Shown: positions 1 through 12,421 of the stretch, in pieces
Numbering within the stretch: position 1 is the stretch's first letter
Layout: the number at the start of each line of letters is the position of its first letter
DNA from: Paramacrobiotus richtersi
Taxonomy: Eukaryota; Tardigrada; Eutardigrada; Parachela; Macrobiotidae
Direction of reading: 5' to 3'
DNA length: 48,569 nucleotides
Assembly (NCBI GenBank): GCA_034698045.1
Contig: JAQGAU010000049.1
Location: 1 to 48,569 of the forward strand
Translations under genes and position numbers: made by a program
Notes under the pieces: generated by a model
Seen by the model: only the letters and a program-made list of their open reading frames with translations
What the model was told of the DNA's origin: nothing
The model's database searches: none

Positions 1-239
1 TGCTTGGTTTCATGCAGATATTCGCTAGCAATGTTCTGCAACGCGCTTGCTTTTTTCGATGCCTTTAATAGTTGTTTTATGTTGCACCGTTTCATGCCTG
101 GTTTTCACTAACCCTGGGCCGTCTCATGGCTGTTTAAAACTGTTTTGTTTCATGTTGCTTGGTTTCATGCAGATATTCGCTAGCAATGTTCTGCAACGCG
201 CTTGCTTTCTTCTATGCCTTTAATAGTTGTTTCATGTTG
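1..239. repeat. Two direct copies of an 84-bp unit
   Basis: Positions 1-84 and 156-239 are nearly identical (differences are a few T/C or G/T changes), separated by 71 bp of related T-rich sequence. The array may extend past the left window edge. No coding content is apparent. Confidence 0.8.
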
Positions 240-1212
240 TTGTTTCAGGCATCAATCTCCATATCGTTCTGTAATTCATAAACTGTAACTGCATTAGTAC
301 AGTACTACCCAAAGTAAAACCATGCACGAAAGTTTTGTCCCAATTCGCTATCACTCTCGAAGGCTGAGCAGTCATTTTTCATCTGCGATTGTATGTTCAG
401 ACAAGACGTGGTGCAAACGATTCTTCGCTTTCAAAATTGTGGGTGGTACATGGTGGACGTGGAAATGTTTCTGGTACTTCAACAAAATCCGTGGAAATCC
501 CCATCTTGGTCTTTTTCCCTTGAAGGCAAAGGAATTGACGGACGCGAGATAAAGCGTCCAGTTTTGTTTTTGTGATGAGTGTACAGGCGCATGTCTTTTG
601 TTTACAGACGGAGAAAATGTGTGGTTAGTTTGTTTTTAATTTTCTCTGAACATTGAATAATTGAAAACACGGGTCTGGGCATTAAAAAAAGAGTTTACAA
701 ACTGACACACCATTTTATCGTTATACAATTGAAAGTCAACCAGTTGGTGGATGATAAACTTAGCTTCGTTAGCCCGTAACAGAATACGGCACAAAGTTTC
801 TCTGCTGAAAATGCCGCCGACAGTATGTTCTTATGCATTCTGCAGCATTTTGCTGCTAATCATAATATCAGCGGCAACAATATGCGTTTTTGATCGCAGC
901 GCAGCAGTCAATGCCTATAAGAAAGTTTGCCGTTAAACACGGCCAGCAGCTGATTACAATCATTGCCGCCGCCGCGCTGCAGTAAATTGCAACGATAGTT
1001 AATGCCGGTGACTGTTATGTTGATAAACATGCAGTAAATCACAGCGATATTTATTGACGGTGACTGTTATGTTAACAGGGCATACGTAACACTAGGCTAT
1101 AGATATATAAATGAAACAAACATTAATTAACTATTTTAAATGCATTTAATATATGTTGCGCCAGCTTTAAATGTATTTACTACTTACGCATGTAACAGCT
1201 GAAAACATCCGT
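240..1212. other. Stretch without a recognised gene
   Basis: No ORF here has recognisable domain content. The only item of interest is a 41-codon frame at 811-936, listed separately. The sequence around 960-1080 holds two loosely repeated segments, each containing a run like 'ggtgactgttatgtt'. Confidence 0.5.
811..936 (+). CDS. Possible first exon or short secreted peptide (signal-peptide-like)
   Basis: An ATG at 811 opens a 41-codon frame whose first ~25 residues have a strong hydrophobic core (SILLLIIISAA) followed by a polar tail ending in KKVCR and a stop. It looks like a signal peptide, and could be a small secreted peptide or an upstream exon for the Ly6-like exon at 2065. I found no good phase-1 donor, so neither reading is proven. 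A chance hydrophobic frame is quite possible. Confidence 0.22.
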   Translation: MPPTVCSYAFCSILLLIIISAATICVFDRSAAVNAYKKVCR

Positions 1213-1890
1213 TGGACACTTCTACCCGCAACCGCTAGAATCGTCCAGAGTGCCCGAATTTCGTCCGCCCGTAATTTTTGCCCACCAAAAAATTTTTAAC
1301 CGCAGCATCCACCCTGCGGTTAACCCTAACCCGGACACTTTTTCCCACACAATTCTGCAATCCAGACAGTATACATCAGACTGTGATGGAGTCCGGACAC
1401 TCTAGGGAATATTACTGGCTTGCTGCACAGTAGCAAATAGTGCTAGGGTTACGAAACACTCCGAGGTGAAGTGTGGGAGCCACAAAACGATCTGGGAGAA
1501 AGTGTCCGGGTTACGGAACACTCTCGTAGTTACGGCAAGCACTGGGAAAGAGTGCCCGGCTTGCAGAGCCCACTGGGAAAAATTAGTACCTCGACTGATT
1601 CCATAGCATATGCTACTTCTTGTATGTGTCTCGTGATATGGGCCCATGGTCTCAGATTCTAAATCACCGGGGGCGTGGGTTGTATACCTGGCGTTCCGTA
1701 AAAAACGAGGCATATGCTGCAGCATCAGTCGAATTATGGCTTCCGGAACACTCACGGGGATAGTGTCCGGGGGAGGTTTCGGCCCGAGTGTACTCTGGGT
1801 TCCAAAAATTTTGAGTTAACGAAATTTACACCGGACGAAATTTCGGCCTAGCAGACGGCTTTAGTGGGTGCGGGGGAGAAGTGCCTGGCC
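1213..1890. mobile_element. Foldback/MITE-like element with clustered GGACACT motifs
   Basis: The left part carries GGACACT-type motifs (near 1214, 1340 and 1394). The right part carries the inverse AGTGTCC/AGTGCCC (near 1501, 1551 and 1763). The outer ends pair imperfectly: left 'ggacacttctacccgc' against the reverse complement of the right end, 'aggcacttctcccccgc'. Inner segments reading 'cgaatttcgtccg' and 'cggacgaaatttcgg' pair as well. No transposase is visible, so this looks like a non-autonomous, diverged foldback element. The ORFs inside it on both strands have no recognisable content. Confidence 0.5.
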
Positions 1891-2064
1891 TAGCCTTTTT
1901 TTGGTCGGACGGTTTCAGCGGTTACACATGCAGGCGTTTTCTACTAGACTTGGCTGAATCTTTCTTTGCTTAATCGGCAGGTGAGCATACCAGTTTAATG
2001 AGTGCAGTTTTAGCAAAATCCTCTTCTAGTTTCAACGCTTTGATTAAACCTCTTCGTTTTTCAG

Positions 2065-2258
2065 GTATGGTAGAGGTTTTTCGGGATTGCCCGGGTGCCT
2101 ACACGAAGCAAATTTTAGTCAGTCTTATGGATCATATGGGTCTGACTTCCGCGTTTCTTTATGGAAAGACCTGCACAAGTAAAGGTTGCAACAGCGAAGA
2201 TTTCAGCAAAACGTACGATAACCAAACGATTCCGAAAAGTAATACCGCGTTTTCTTAG
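2065..2258 (+). CDS. C-terminal exon of a Ly6/three-finger-like protein (partial gene)
   Basis: A good acceptor (cgtttttcag at 2055-2064) opens a phase-1 exon that runs to a TAG at 2256-2258. The frame has the order expected of the second half of a Ly6 domain: VFRDC, then a spacer, then the closing GKTCTSKGCNS, a C-x4-C-N signature. This matches the last exon of the complete Ly6 gene at 4317-5723 in phase and layout. After the CN motif come ~20 polar residues without a GPI-like hydrophobic tail. I could not find the exon with the first CYxC half between 240 and 2064, so this may be an orphan exon, or the upstream exons may lie elsewhere. Role would be extracellular; ligand unknown. Confidence 0.5.
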
Positions 2259-4316
2259 CATGGCGTAGAATATGATGTACGTCGCAGTTTTGAACTATGC
2301 ATCTGCAAAGTCCAGAACGGTTTTCTGTTTTACCGATTGGGCGACTATCTAAATCTGCGTGGCGGTATTTTTTGTTATGCGGTATGCATGTGGCTACTTG
2401 CTTTGAAATGTATGCACATAAATGCACTATCACCTTACCGTACTAACCGCATATTTGTCATAAGTTACTTGCATTCTTATGAAATTATTGTTAACACGGG
2501 CTATAAAGGAAACAGCAATACTGTGCTTCATGTTTTCTTTTCCACAATGACTAATCGACGTGAAAATTTTCGGAGGAACAAAAATGAGGAAGAAACATCT
2601 GCATACATACATAAACATGGCGATTGATATTCTCTGTTCTAGAGCTTTTCTTCCCTTTGCTGTGACCGCTGGACATCATCGTCGTATTCTTGTGTACCCG
2701 CTGTGGGATTAAAATTCAGTTTTTGAGTAGGTAAAAAGTGTGATGCGGAACAGATACTGTACTGTACATTACAGTACAATCAGATTAAAGGCAAGTCTGT
2801 TGCATTTTTCTGTTGCCGAACAAATCCACCAAGCCAGCATTCACAATATTCGTATGATTAATAATCGTGTTATCTTACTTGCCGAAGTACCTACAGTTGA
2901 ACGGGAGGCGCAGTTAAAAGTCTCTATAAATTATCTTCACGAACGGGAAATAAATGTGCACGAACCTTTGTACTGTGGCCAGGTTACGTTTCGTTATCAT
3001 TTATTCTGCACCATTTTCTGTATTTGCGCGGTTAGTCGAAAACACGCACATCCTGTACGAGTTCAAGATGGCCGTTATCCTTGTTACTTCAAAAATTGTG
3101 TTCAAGGCAAAGCCAGATTTTAGTGGTCGTAGCCAAGCCTTGGTTATATTCCGTCTGGCTCATCGCATCCCGAACACACTCCAGTAGTGTTATGTCTTTT
3201 GGATGGAAGGAGCAATCCACTCTCACCAAAGCCGTAAAAAAACAAATCTTTCGCTAGCGCACGGAAAAACGTGCACTTAGAACCCGCATTCAGGCAAACT
3301 GGAATCCATGTGACGAATACAAACTCTTCGTTCCTCCTGGCACTCAGCGAGCAGCCCAAATACTGCATAGTCATGTACTCATGCTGCACGCGACTCTGTA
3401 CGGTGATGTGTAGACACTGTGTAAAGGGTGGGTGGGACCGCGATCGCGATGTGTGCACAATCGAGGAAGTCGGAGCTCAACCGTAGTGCTTTTCCTCTCC
3501 TATACAAGTGTCCAAGTGAGAGAGCCAAGGATTCAAGGAACACATAATGTATGCCAAGAATGATTCCCTTCGTTTGGACGCAGCGAACCGACAACAAATT
3601 AGTAACGACAGGCACTAACCGAAACAGCATGCCAGAAAAAACTCGCCAAACCTTAAACACGGAAACACACCAAACCAGGTCTTCCGCGCGTAATGGAAAG
3701 CGAAATTTTCGACGGTATTTGAGCTGCTCGCTCGGTCGGTCAAGTTTTTGCATTGGGCGTTATAGATCTACAGCCTATTCTGCGTGTATTCTGTATTATT
3801 TAGTAGAATACTCAACGCACATAGTCAACTAATGCACAGTACAAGGCGGAAGACTGGGAAAATACGCGTGGGATACGGGGCAATACGAGGAATACGGTGT
3901 CCAAAAAACGCGTACAGAAAATTTGTGGTGTACGGATCTAGCCATATCTATTCGTCATTTACCAAACGTCAAAGTCCGAACTAGCTTATAATTGTTTAGT
4001 TTAGCAATCAGAGGTAACGTTGCTGTTATGCGTGCTTTGCCATATATTTTTGTACATGTAGCGCCGACCGATGCAATAATACCGGCTGACCGCGGCTGTT
4101 GCTATTTGATATTTAATACTTCGCTTCTATCTGCCAGCGTCTCGTATATTAACTCTTCACTATTAAGCTTTGATCAGCAAAAACATATGTGACAAAATAG
4201 CTATCAAGATTAGTCATTAGCGTTTGTCCTACAGAATACGATGCCTGAGGGTGCTATGCAGTGCAGACTTATAAACATCTTTCCGTACATGCGGAGAATA
4301 CATGCATGAAGTTGCT
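2259..4316. other. Stretch without a recognised gene
   Basis: Several frames of 70-127 codons exist on both strands (for example 2740-3123 plus and 3379-3753 minus), but none shows domain motifs, consistent splice signals or a partner exon. I regard them as chance frames. It is the 3' flank of the minus-strand Ly6 gene; I saw no clear AATAAA for that gene. Confidence 0.5.
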
Positions 4317-5723
4317 CTAAATGCGAGTTCGGTTATTACAGCCATCGGTAGAGCAAATGTCCATTTCACCGAAATAGGTGGACTCTTTCAACTTATCCGG
4401 ATTGTTGTTTTCGTAGTTCAACGTTGCTTTTAAATATAGCCTTGTGATGGGTTTTCCGTGTGTAAATCCGCAGTCTCTTTTTACGCTCCCTGGATCTAAG
4501 AATCACATAAATTAGCCACATGTTGAGGTGAGCAAATATTTAGGATCACGTCTTGGCAAACACCCTCAATGGGCCATGCTCAAGGCAAAACAATACTACC
4601 TGTACTGGACCAACCCATGCTTGATAATTTCTGACGGTCAATGTGAAGACACTAAACTTTCAAGAACACCTACGTTACTGTAATTTTCCCTTGTGGCTGT
4701 TTTTTTTTCCACGGATGTAAAAGTTTCTGAAGCTTGAATTAGTTGAATAATTCCAAAACACATTTTTAAGAATCCGTTGCTCATACTGTACCGTGACATG
4801 CGTGGCATTCTTGATCGCTACCCGCAGAAGATAATAATTTCTGTGAAACTTCATTCGAACTGGAAAGTGCTTGAAAAAAATTACACCTAGTACCAACAGA
4901 TGTGCTCCTATACCTTCTTCCTGTCCTTTCTCGATGAACTGTGTATTAAAATACATGCAGTAGCTCGTGGATTTGGGACAGGTTATTAGCTGAAACGATT
5001 TCGTCCGGTAACAATCGTTCAAATTCCCCGCGTCGCACTTATAGCATTCAAGCGATAAACCTGCATAAACCACGTTCTGAATGAGACAAACCATCGGAGT
5101 ACTACATGGCAAAGAGGTTTTTACCGAACTCCACTAAAGTGATAAGCAGTAACCCATACAGGTGAGGACCGCGCTGTGAATGATGAGGACCGCGCTGTGA
5201 ATGAACGTTCCCACACGGAAGCATTGTCATATTTTCCTAGTGTTAAGCAAAATTCATTAGACCAACTCCTACTATCAGTTTGGCAACGACTTCGTTGCTA
5301 TCGGTCACCTGGTGATTATTAGGATGCAGCTGCACCGCGGCAGATTAACAACATGTTTCTGTTATATTGACAATAACAATAACAACAACTGCAGCAGCAG
5401 TAACCGCGGCAAAGCAAGGCGCACTGCCGCCCAAACAAAAATCAAGGAAATGAGCCGCGTTTGACGCTTGCAGTTGTGTCAGGAACGAGCTCTTGATAGT
5501 TGTCCGAACTAGTAGTTCTCATTATTCAACTATGCTACTGTACGTCGTAGCCGTTAAATGTGGAGTATACTTTGACTTGTACCCTAGCTTATGACTTATA
5601 AAATGGTTTAGAAAACTCAGGAATGCGCATTGTTATGTTTTAAATTAAATTGCCGTCTCACTTACCATGACTTACAGATAATAAATATAACAATAATATG
5701 GTGCAATTTGTGTTACCCACCAT
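4317..5723 (-). CDS. Secreted Ly6/uPAR-type three-finger domain protein, three exons
   Basis: Model: complement of join(4317..4495, 4914..5060, 5666..5723), 127 residues. Exon 1 (ATG at 5723) encodes a signal peptide with core ILLLYLL and ends at a GTAAGT donor. Exon 2 begins after tttatgcag and holds the diagnostic start LECYKCD plus further cysteines (NDC, LITC, SYC). Exon 3 begins after gattcttag and holds RDCGF and the closing ICSTDGCNN (C-x4-C-N). Both introns are phase 1 and the split codons rejoin cleanly as GGT and GAT. The Cys order is that of Ly6/CD59/uPAR domains, which fold as three fingers held by disulfides and usually act extracellularly. There is no hydrophobic C-terminal tail, so a secreted rather than GPI-anchored form is inferred. 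Ligand unknown. The reading of exon 2 through the second intron gives only nonsense. Confidence 0.8.
5163..5204. repeat. Two tandem copies of a 21-bp unit
   Basis: The unit beginning tgaggaccgcgctgtgaa occurs twice head to tail, identically. It lies in the first intron of the Ly6 gene. Confidence 0.85.
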
Positions 5724-6578
5724 CTCCGTAGCTTAGTAATTAGACAATCCTACGGTTAAAGCTTGCCGCAGCGCTAGAAGTGGCAACTCGATTATACGCG
5801 AAGGGGATCTATAGCCGCCCGGTAGTAACTAAGAGAACAACTGCATTGATTACTCTATTAGAGAAACAATGCGTATTGTTCTCCTAATTACTAGAGAATA
5901 GCTTCGCTATAGCGCAAGAACAGGTGTGTGTACCTTGACACTCATTTGTGTTAGCTACGTTACGAGTGTTACGACCTGCCGCTTTTTCTGGCAGTTCTAA
6001 CCGGATGCTTTCAAGCTATGAGCATCGTTAGCATTGCACTTTGAAGCTATGGCACTCGTCGAAGAGTATGCGACGGATGACCGGCTGTTCGTTCCTCTGA
6101 TGAGGTGCGTAATGCAGAGCTTATTAACGGCTGACTGATGTACTGATTAAACGGCAAATATGGCCGCATCAGCATGGCTTGTGGTTGCAGAATTACGGTA
6201 CCGAATGTCAAGTTGCCGGTATGTTCCAGACAGCGTACAACGGAATAAATTTGGAGCCAGTGGCTCAATCGCGGCGTGTAAATTGTTCCGGAGAAGGGGA
6301 TACATTACGGACTAGGCTTAGAATTCAATTTTATAGTGTAGCTTCGTGCTTGGGTAACTGAGTGGCAAAAATGTCTAACGTTGGCACGTCTCTTTCTCGA
6401 GCTCGGGCTGCAGTTGCGTGATAATAACGTATAATTTTTATCAGAAAGCGTGTATGATAAAAACTAGCACAGCATATCCAGCCACCAACAGTAAGAAAAG
6501 GGGCCAAGATTGGCCTTAACGTAAATTATGTACGTGAATTCCGGTAGATATACGCTGACCAAGAAATAACTCCAGTTA
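5724..6578. other. Intergenic stretch between two minus-strand genes
   Basis: It holds the 5' flank of the Ly6 gene and the 3' flank of the ectodomain paralog ending at 6579. Small frames here lack motifs. I saw no canonical polyadenylation signal on the minus strand just below 6579. Confidence 0.5.
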
Positions 6579-9500
6579 TTATTGATACTGGCTGTAATTG
6601 GTGTTATTGAACCATGCTGTTAATAAAATTTCACCATCTGCGATATGTTTCCGCGACGGGTGTGGCTTTATGCCGAAACAGCTACTGCCAGCTTTAGCTT
6701 GCGTAGAATTGCTTCCGGAACCAATACTGACAACGCCAGCCTTGATAAAGTGAGATGGCGATGCGCAAGCTTCTGCTTCGGCTGCTGTGCTTGGGATTCT
6801 TTGAGAGCAAGTGTGACTTGGATACGAAGGTCCGGTATCAGCAAGATGTCCCAGGAGGCACCAATTAGCACCTTGTGACCACGCCAGCTTCAATTGTTCT
6901 AGCGTTGCTAGTGCTGCACTGTAATAATCTCGGCATATGGACATTGCTTCAGGCTTAGTAAATCCGGAAATTGGATTTTGCGTGCGTACGTAGAAGACTT
7001 CGCGCAGATCTTTTGCCGCACCGAAAACGTTTAAATTGGCTTTCAGAACCCCATGAACTTTTGCTACTCGAATTTGCGTAGATTCAACCTTCGTTGTCTG
7101 TCGAAGCTCCGCAAGGTTTGCACGGGCCAGTTCCAGCGACTTTGGAATAATTTTGTCGCCGACGACGATGACTTTTTGTTTATTTTGTTCCGCCCGATAC
7201 GCGGCCTGGGCTGCTTGCACGGAGCTAGCCTGTTCCTTGGCATGAGATTCCTTGTACGCCATGTTTGCTGAAAAACCAGCAGCACCGCCGCTAGCATGGG
7301 CTTCGGTCTCATCGCTGCTCGCTGAAGCAATATCCTTTCTCATCGAGTCCTGTTGTTCCGATGTTGAACTGTCGAACTTGTCCTGCAGATCCCGTGCTAT
7401 TCTGTCAGGACGGGCGTTTTCTTCGCTCCAGAATGTGGAATTCCACATTCTTTCTTCGAACTGTGTGGCTGGAATCCTCTGGAAGTTAAGTGCTCGATCT
7501 ATGAGCGTTGTTAACGACGGCATGTTTTCTGATGTTAGAAATTCGGCGTCCGTAACCTCTGACGCTATCACATTGTTTAGGACTTCCATTTGAATTTTCT
7601 TTGCATCGCTTGCTCCAAGATAGGCGTAGCTTTGCTCTTTGTAGCGCTGGTTGAGGTCACTAAACATTTTTGAGTTCTGAATATTTTCGACAGTAACACG
7701 AAGACGTCGCGAAGCGGTCTGCTGAGTCTCCATGGTGTACTGCACCTCCAAGCTTCCGGAAAACAGCTTTGGAAAGTGCCGTATATTGAACGCTACCTCC
7801 TCGCAAACCAGAACAGAAGTGCATAGAATTCTAAACTCAACTGTAGACGGCTGTGTTGAATAAGATTTCCATAAACTGTCAATTTCGAAGTTTGCAGTCA
7901 TCTCGCTAGCGGGAAGTATTCGTATCTCTTCCACTGGAATGACGCGAAGCTCTGCCACAGGCACCTTTAGCTGCGCTTCCAATTCGTTGCGCAAATGAGC
8001 TACCATTTCAGCAGAGTACATGATTACGCTAAACCGAGTTTCGTATCGCTTGTCGAATACGTTTGCGACTGTTCTGACAGACGAATCGTTTATTAGAAGA
8101 GCTGGTGCAAAGTAATATTCATCACGTGTGGTTCCCAGCAGTCTTTGGTATATCAAGACACGGAAGTTCTGGAAAACAATTGAAGCTGTCGCTGTTCGCG
8201 AAATTTGGTATTTGCCCCATGATCCGATTGTAACCGAGAGATTGGATTCTGCAAAACAGAGCATAGGTTGCCGTTCAGTGGATACAGCGCACACATTACA
8301 CTGCGTGCGAACAGAACGTTACATACCGCATGATTGGTTTCACAAAAATACGCTAGTGCAGAGACAACTACGCACACTGAATGAATCCGCCTGAGTCAGT
8401 ACAAGTACTACTGTACCATGAACTATCAGTAATCATCGTTTGATTGTAATGCAAAACATCGAATTCTGAGGCATTCTCCTTACTAATGCTTTGGGATAAT
8501 GACCCCTTTAAGCCGTAGCAGCAAAGTAATGTTAGAGCTGAAAATATTTCCGCAGCGCCACCAAGAACGACCTATCCTTGTATTTAACTGACACAATTAC
8601 TCATCTGGGTTCGGCATCGAATACGGGAGTTTGCAGTAGTGGGGCTTCTACCGAAATTAGCGGGGATTTGGCGATTTGACTTGAGCGTACCGCTCGACAA
8701 AGCAGCAAGGAATTCGCCCAAAAAATTGTAAAAGGGGATCTTCAGTCGAAATCTCTGGCACACCTGTCCAACCCGACCCAAAAGCGATTCCGGAAGGGCC
8801 CTGTCTGCCCGCCTGCATGTTGTCGAAACGCGTTTGGCTTCCTCAGCCAGCTTGAAGGTCCCAGGGTGTTAGTGGGTGCGGCGGAAGAAATGATAAAGGT
8901 AAGTCGGTTTCCGGCAGTGGTGTACTGAATACTGCCATACTGCATACTGCCATCCAGGCAACCGAAACAGTAACTTCTGAATAATATTGATTTGGCACTC
9001 AAAGTCGCATCCGTGAGTGACTTTGGGTTGTGCGAATTCAGAAAGTAAACTGGGTACATGGGTTTTCGTATAGGTATTGGTAACCAGGGATTTCCATACC
9101 TGCAACTCTGAAAGATCCGCTTCTTGAACGTGGACCAAATTCATCGGCTGTGCAGCCTAAAATGAACGTATTTTAATTAATACTGTCCTTGCAAACCAGA
9201 GCATGCATTAAACACTTATGTACGAGACTTGCATCCTGTTTATTGGAGCAATTATCTCAGGTCACTGTTAGACTGGCCAATACTAATGCGGACGATAGAA
9301 CTTCTAAAGGTAACTCTGTCCACCTACGACTTCGGACCGCTTTTGATTGTGTCTTCCAGCTGTTACATAACAAAACTTCGAGCGTGATGCACCCCAGAAG
9401 GCACACACTTCCGCTCAAAATATAAGGGTTATTACGTTGCGCGCCGTACCATGTCGATAATTATGAAATGAAATGAAATAATGACCGGATTGAAAGCTTA

Positions 9501-10259
9501 TTGATGGTGGCGGTATAACTGACGGTCGCATATCATTGTGTACCTGTTTGCCTCAAAGATCGTCGAGAATTATTTACCTATGGCTATGTATGAACTCGCG
9601 CAAAAAGGCAAGTCTTTTTCATAGACTGGCTTCTTTCGGCCGTCGCATAGCTCAAGCCGCACTGCGATGCGGCATCGCTGCTTAATATCGCGGCCGCGCG
9701 CTAAGTGGTTGGAACTTACTAGACGGCAGTGACGTCTGACAAGTTCGCAACACGTGGTACTGTGCTTGTCACGCGAAGACCTTATGGCCCCCTCCCTGTA
9801 CGTAACTGGTTGTCTTTCGCTATTCTTATTCTTATGACCGCCTGTTTTCTGTGCCGTTTTATCCACACTAATCGGGAACCAGGCTAAGAGACTCTGTGCG
9901 ACAGTTCAATACCGCCACCAAGATCATGAGCTGGCAGCCTTATCGAGCTGCACAAAAACAAAATCTATCAACTGGGCGAAATTATTACACTTTACTACAG
10001 TGAACATTTGCATACCTGATAACTGCGGATTGGATGAACTAGATGGACTGTATATTAACACCCCAGAGAGAACGAGTATCACCACCATTGACATAAGGAG
10101 TCCAGCATAGGCGCATATCTCGTAAAACATATCGGGGGTTCGAGTTGGAACCAATCCCCCAGCATTGTCTTTTTGCTCGAACTGAATGTTGTAAATATTG
10201 ACTTCATTCTTTTCCGCAGTGTCGTCTTTAGTAATGCTGGACAGAATCTTTTTGAACAT
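6579..10259 (-). CDS. Ectodomain family paralog 1: type II membrane protein, unknown head plus Link-like domain
   Basis: Model: complement of join(6579..8248, 10016..10259), 637 residues. Exon 1 (ATG at 10259) encodes a ~48-residue cytoplasmic part and a membrane segment at about residues 49-70 (LLMSMVVILVLSGVLIY), ending in a phase-1 donor GTATGC. Exon 2 follows ctctgttttgcag; the split codon becomes GAA. The ectodomain starts near WGKY (92-95), passes ELRVIPVEEIRI and ENARPD (358-363), then an Ala/Ser/Gly linker (~390-430), then GDKIIPKSLELARANL. The C terminus (~512-616) resembles a Link/C-type-lectin-fold domain: a Cys, ATLEQLKLAWSQGANWC, GHL, YPS, and a final SCFGIKP. Cysteines fall near 520, 545, 562, 576 and 605. 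The head is unnamed to me. It is homologous to the genes at 26515 and 30440. Binding of glycans is only a guess from the Link-like part. Confidence 0.8.
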
Positions 10260-10380
10260 ACTTTTGTAACAGGTTCGAAACTGTCAACCAAGAAGTGGCT
10301 AAGTAGTACAGCTGATCATTATCTGCGAAGACTAGCGTTCTTTCGCCATTAACGAGGGCACGAGTTGTCGTGAATACTTG

Positions 10381-10411
10381 AGTGGTTGGTTGGTTGGCTG
10401 GCTGGCTGGTT
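10381..10411. repeat. GGTT/GGCT microsatellite
   Basis: A short run of four-base units, first GGTT then GGCT, lies just upstream of the start of paralog 1. The frames that cross it (Trp/Leu/Gly or Pro/Asn/Gln repeats) are products of the repeat. Confidence 0.7.
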
Positions 10412-12392
10412 GCTACTGGAGTGGTTATCAGTGGGTTGCTGCTATAATGCGGGCTCCTCGTTGCTATGGAGTAGAGAATTTCTACAACCCGTTTTATTAT
10501 GCACAAGAGCAGAGATTATGCCCCAAACAAAATTTTTCATGGAAGCTGATGTTCACACAGAGCGTTTGAATGATGGGTTGAATTTCCAGTACTAGTGCCC
10601 ACGAGTGCGCACATGTTCGGCAGTCTGACCGAGAATGGACCTGTACTTTGCTTCCCCAATCCGTAAGCCACTGCTGGGTCTTTCAGTACCGCGTTCAGAG
10701 GATTAAACAATCATGCATTGCCCACATTGTCTGGTAGAACATCCCTGAGTCCTGTTGTAACGGCGTTTCGTGTGAGGAAGCGGCCGCTCCGGTGGAAAAA
10801 GGACGGCCAGATGTCGAAATACTATACGCAAGGAAATGTTTTTGCGCCTGCATGCGTCAATATCACCGTACTGTATCAGTGTACACTACTTCGACCGGGA
10901 AACCGAGTTTTTTGCCTACGAAATGGATCTGTTGATAACCCTGTTACTGCCTGTCTGCACTGTCCCCGTGTTGCCGCCATGAAACAGTATGGCTGCCGTG
11001 CAGCTCTCTTCCTCATATCATCACACATGCTACGTAGACTGATGCGTCTCCAATGACTTGACTGGAACTGCAAAGTCGACCTTCCTTACCCGCACACACC
11101 CCCACGGATAACCCACCGTGACCGCGGAATCTGTGTACAAATACAACATAATGCCGGCTCTTACTCTGCTGTGCTCCGACACTATTTCGTTAAAGAGTTG
11201 CAAGAATTCGTGGCACCAACCATCATCTCAAAGAAACCTTTCAGCCTGTGTACGGACGCGTTTGCCTATCTAGCTAGAATCAAGCCGTAGCACAGCGGCT
11301 CACGTGGCCGACCTTTTCTGCTGTAAATAATTTGCACCTGAACGTTTTGTAGTGATTTTTGTTTAATTTTTGGGTAGAAGCGTAGTATTCACAGTAGCGT
11401 GTCGAAAGAGTCAAATTTCACTAAGTGAATGCGTTGATACCAATTTACCAAATTAAAAAAGACTACACGGATAAAGTGAATACGAATTTACATGACAATA
11501 TCTGTTCCGTTATTAGATAAACTTTAATGGCAAGGTGTTACGACATTGCTGGCGCTGAAGATTACTACAGCAGGAACAGTTCTGTTCTGTTATTTCTAAA
11601 CAGTTCTTAAAGTGCGGATGGTATGCCCACAAGCATGATACACGCTGAAGCACCTAAAAGAGTGAGCTGAGCCCTGGAACTTTGAGGACATTTCGGTTCA
11701 AGTATGTTGCCTGGTCTTGTTGCTAAGCGTGACGGTACGGTTGCAAAGATCGACCCAATAGACCTCATGCGTCCGTACCAGTGCGGTCGGCTAAATCGAT
11801 TACTTGTACCGGAAATAAATTTGCTGCTAGAGACACATGCTAAGAAGGCTATATTCAGTGTACTGTAGAGCTCGGTTTATGGCACTGTCTTAAGCACTTG
11901 GTGAATGAGGATGAACAAGGAGATTTGTTTATAATATTTAGGGGGCTACTCATCACAGAAATGTGAGGGAACTATTTTGTGCTCACCTGACTGTTTCCTG
12001 GTTGTTTCGTCTGGACTCTACAATGCAGCGGTCGGAAACTCCGGTTTTACTGTATGTTTCCCGGTTGGGGCTGATGCTTAAATCGCTGTCGACTATGCAG
12101 CGGTTCCGGTTTCTTTGGCCTATGGCTCGCCCTATTTTTAGCCGCATAAAGTCTATGGCAACCAGACCTGCGTCAAAAAGTACTTATTCAAATGTACTGT
12201 ATTGCTGGTGTTCTGTGTAGTGCTTTGTTTTATGTTTACTTAAAGATGAGATTCTTCTTGTAAATAATTAGCCTGCTAGGTATTTCTAAACTGTAATATT
12301 TCAACAGCATTTGTTTTACCACTATGTAGTCAAATCGGATTGTCCTGATTTTCACTTCACCAGTTCCCTACCTTCACGGCTATTTCTGGAGC
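10412..12392. other. Stretch without a supported gene
   Basis: Fragments with some coding look occur (around 11161-11290, a frame reading RYFVKELQEFVAPTIIS; and around 11990-12236, a frame interrupted by stops), but no intact gene or splice model could be built. They may be decayed transposon or pseudogene pieces. Confidence 0.4.
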
Positions 12393-12398
12393 AATAAA
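12393..12398 (+). terminator. AATAAA polyadenylation-type hexamer
   Basis: A canonical hexamer 24 bp before the start codon at 12422. If functional it would serve a transcript ending just upstream, none of which I could define. It may be chance. Confidence 0.25.
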
Positions 12399-12421
12399 AC
12401 ACGAAAGAAGCTCTCGTTCCA

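Noticed and set aside
1402-1755. 117-codon minus-strand frame
   Set aside because: It lies wholly inside a foldback element and shows no domain motif.
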